Part shown: one piece after another, positions 62,205 to 64,000 of the stretch
Position numbering within the stretch: the first letter of the stretch is position 1
How the letters are laid out: each line of letters opens with the position of its first letter
Source of the DNA: Streptomyces cavernae
GTDB taxonomy: Bacteria; Actinomycetota; Actinomycetes; Streptomycetales; Streptomycetaceae
Direction of reading: 5' to 3'
Assembly: GCF_004023625.1 (NCBI RefSeq)
Contig: NZ_RPDJ01000017.1
Location: forward strand, 62,001 to 126,000
Length of the DNA: 64,000 nt
Translations under genes and position numbers: made by a program
Notes under the pieces: model-generated
Databases searched by the model: none
The model's input: only the letters and a program-made list of their open reading frames with translations
What the model was told of the DNA's origin: nothing

Positions 62205-62996
62205 TCAGTCGGGCAGCGGCTCCATGACGGAGTCCAGCCATTTCCGCCATTCCGGGGCCTGCAGCGCGGGCCCCGCCTGAAGCGGTCGTCCCGTCCATTC
62301 CGAGACGGGCCGGATGCCGTGCAGCGCGTTCACCAACCACACTTCACGGCCCTCCAGTTCCTGCAGGGTGCGCTCGCGGTGGGCGACCCGGACGCCGATG
62401 CGCCGGGCCTGTTCCTGGATGAGCGCGCTGGTGACACCGGGCAGCAGGGGCAGTCGTGGCGAGGGCATGCACAGGGTGTCGTCCTCCCACCACAGCACGC
62501 TGGAGCCGGCCCCCTCCAGCACGATGCCGGAGGGCGCGATCAGCACCGCCTCGTCGGCCCCCTGTCCGGCGGCCCTCTGCCGTACCCGGCCGAGGGCGTC
62601 CAGGTCGGGGCCCTTGCGGCGGGGCACGGTCCGTGGGTCGGGCTGGCCCGCCGCCCACACCCGCACCGCAGGGGCGAGTTCCGGGGCGTGCCGCAGCAGT
62701 AGCCGCAGCTGCAGGGAACCGCGGGCCAGTTCGACGCGTGGGAACCACGTTCCGGTGCGCGGCAGTGCCATCGTCATGTCCCGCCAGAACTCGGTGAGCC
62801 GGTCGAACGGCGGGGCACCGCAGTCGGCGCAGGCACGGAAGAAACGCTCCCGGTGGCGGTCGAACCCGCGCACCAGTCCGTCGCGCAGCAGCCACGAGTC
62901 CGCGGCGAGCAGTCGGGTGTCGGCCGCCAGGCCCCGGGTCAGCCCGCTGCCCGGGTTCCAGGCCAACAGGCCCTCTGCGATCGCGGGTGATGTCAC
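62205..62996 (-). CDS. Class IV PLP aminotransferase (aminodeoxychorismate lyase/branched-chain type)
   Basis: This 263-residue fold-type IV PLP enzyme resembles PabC/IlvE/D-amino-acid transaminase proteins. The Lys that binds PLP is expected in RRKGPDLDAL, and the phosphate/PLP-binding part in GIVLEGAGSSVLWW. The C-terminus has LLPGVTSALI. The choice between 4-amino-4-deoxychorismate lyase and an aminotransferase cannot be made here. The start is GTG with GAGGAG 5 bases upstream. Confidence 0.88.
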   Translation of the reverse strand: MTSPAIAEGLLAWNPGSGLTRGLAADTRLLAADSWLLRDGLVRGFDRHRERFFRACADCGAPPFDRLTEFWRDMTMALPRTGTWFPRVELARGSLQLRLLLRHAPELAPAVRVWAAGQPDPRTVPRRKGPDLDALGRVRQRAAGQGADEAVLIAPSGIVLEGAGSSVLWWEDDTLCMPSPRLPLLPGVTSALIQEQARRIGVRVAHRERTLQELEGREVWLVNALHGIRPVSEWTGRPLQAGPALQAPEWRKWLDSVMEPLPD

Positions 62997-63053
62997 CTAG
63001 GCTCCTCTCGGTCCGGTTCGCAAAGCTCTCGGCACAGTCGTCTCTCGGGTGGT

Positions 63054-64000
63054 TCAGTACTTTCGTCCGGCGCTCGCCGGTGAGCCGTTGCGCGGCCCGT
63101 ACGGGGCGTGTTCCAGCCAGGCCCCGCAGCGCGGCAGGACGGGGGCGAGGGCCGCCGCCGCGCGCTGTTTGGCCCGTACGATCCGGCGCCGGGGCCGCAG
63201 ATGGGCCAGGGCGGTGCCCGCGGCGTCACTGTTGAACAGCCCGGCGGCCCGCCGTTTGGCGTCGAAGTCGGCGACCGCCTCCCGCGTGCCCGCGGCGACG
63301 GCGTCGGCCGCTGCCGCGGCGTCCGCGATGCCGCTGTTCATGCCCCGGGCGCCGAACGGCGGGAAGAGGTGGGCCGCCTCGCCGACGAGCAGCACCCGGT
63401 GCAATGGATCGGTGTAGCTGGCAGCCACCTTGCGCAGGAAGCGGTAGGTCGACACCCACAGGATGCGCTCGGCGTATCCGTCGCCGGCCACGGCCGGCAG
63501 CCACCGCCGTACCGACTCCTCGGTGCCGAAGTCCTCCTGCCGGTCGTCGTCGCGGCACTGGAGATCGACCTGGAAGCCACCGGTGAACGGCACCCGCATC
63601 ACACTGCGTCCGCCGACGCCGGGGTGTTCGTAGTGGAACACCCGCTCCAGCGGTAGTTCCTCGCCCGGGATGTCGGCGACGTCGACCACGACGTGGAAGC
63701 CGCTGGAGTGGTTGCCCTCCAGCGGGACGCCGATCTCGCGCCGTACCGCGGAGCGGGCCCCGTCGGCGGCGACGACGTACGGGGCCCGCCAGATGCGGCC
63801 GTCCCCGCCGGTCAGCACCACCTGTTCGTCGGTGACCCGCACGCCCTCGACCTTGGCTCCCCACACGAACTCCACCCCGGCGTCCTTGCAGGCGGCGAGC
63901 AGGAAGCGTTCGGTGTCGACCTGGCGCAGGCTGGTGAAGGGCGGTGTTCCGGAGGGCGGCGGGAAGGTACGGGAGTACACCTCGCGGCCCCGGTACAGGG
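63054..64000 (-). CDS. FAD-dependent monooxygenase, PHBH family (N-terminus outside window)
   Basis: The frame is open to the right edge, so the FAD-binding N-terminus is missing. The visible ~315 residues include YVVAADGARSAVRREIG (DG motif) and the second FAD motif VLLVGEAAHLFPPFGARGMNSGIAD, in which the usual Asp of GDAAH is Glu. The C-terminal part ends with a predicted short helix. Aromatic-ring hydroxylation with NAD(P)H is the typical reaction. GTG 63978-63980 is internal, not the start. The gene is 57 bases downstream-facing from the aminotransferase start and on the same strand, so the two may be co-transcribed. Confidence 0.87.
   Translation of the reverse strand, partial: LYRGREVYSRTFPPPSGTPPFTSLRQVDTERFLLAACKDAGVEFVWGAKVEGVRVTDEQVVLTGGDGRIWRAPYVVAADGARSAVRREIGVPLEGNHSSGFHVVVDVADIPGEELPLERVFHYEHPGVGGRSVMRVPFTGGFQVDLQCRDDDRQEDFGTEESVRRWLPAVAGDGYAERILWVSTYRFLRKVAASYTDPLHRVLLVGEAAHLFPPFGARGMNSGIADAAAAADAVAAGTREAVADFDAKRRAAGLFNSDAAGTALAHLRPRRRIVRAKQRAAAALAPVLPRCGAWLEHAPYGPRNGSPASAGRKY

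Overview
The window is very GC-rich, densely coded actinobacterial DNA. Codon use, GTG/TTG starts, a whiE-type spore-pigment polyketide cluster and a complete coelichelin-type siderophore cluster point to a Streptomyces chromosome. Two genes run off the ends: a GH43 glycosidase on the left and an FAD monooxygenase on the right.

Layout. 1-3.8 kb: secreted GH43 glycosidase (5' end missing) and a class B penicillin-binding protein. 3.9-9.9 kb: a monosaccharide ABC importer of the YtfQ/YtfR/YtfT/YjfF type behind a LacI-family regulator, with a LacI-type palindromic operator about 235 bases upstream of the regulator. 9.9-11.1 kb: a long gene-poor stretch holding that operator and low-complexity repeats. 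11.1-20.7 kb: a secreted beta-helix protein, an O-methyltransferase, and a whiE-like type II PKS spore-pigment cluster (SchA/CurD-like protein, cupin, KS-alpha, CLF, ACP, aromatase/cyclase and second cyclase on the minus strand; a divergent FAD hydroxylase on the plus strand). 20.7-21.5 kb: tandem repeats and a 20-bp hairpin.

21.5-49.8 kb is iron-controlled. Seven good 19-bp iron boxes (DmdR/IdeR type) mark it. The coelichelin set cchA-K is complete: formyltransferase and ornithine N-hydroxylase tailor ornithine; the 3651-residue NRPS CchH (A-PCP-E, C-A-PCP-E, C-A-PCP, no thioesterase) assembles the peptide with MbtH-like CchK; the ABC half-transporters CchG and CchI probably export it; CchC-F import the ferric complex; CchJ hydrolyses it. 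Next to it lie an isochorismatase-like protein, an ABC exporter and a GNAT acetyltransferase that also carry iron boxes, plus a YtcJ-type amidohydrolase behind cchK. CchG and CchI have complementary defects in their nucleotide-binding domains, which predicts a one-active-site heterodimer.

50-54.3 kb: secreted polysaccharide-lyase-like protein, tRNA-Pro, a DUF309 protein, CobF, a TauE/SafE permease and a DUF3140 protein. 54.3-61.4 kb: a seven-gene minus-strand operon (XRE-cupin regulator, M24 peptidase-like protein, TPP-dependent E1 alpha and beta without E2/E3, metal-dependent amidohydrolase, bicupin, SDR). It looks like a catabolic pathway I cannot name and is the best candidate here for an undescribed system. 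61.5-64 kb: AhpD/CMD-like protein, class IV aminotransferase and a partial FAD monooxygenase.
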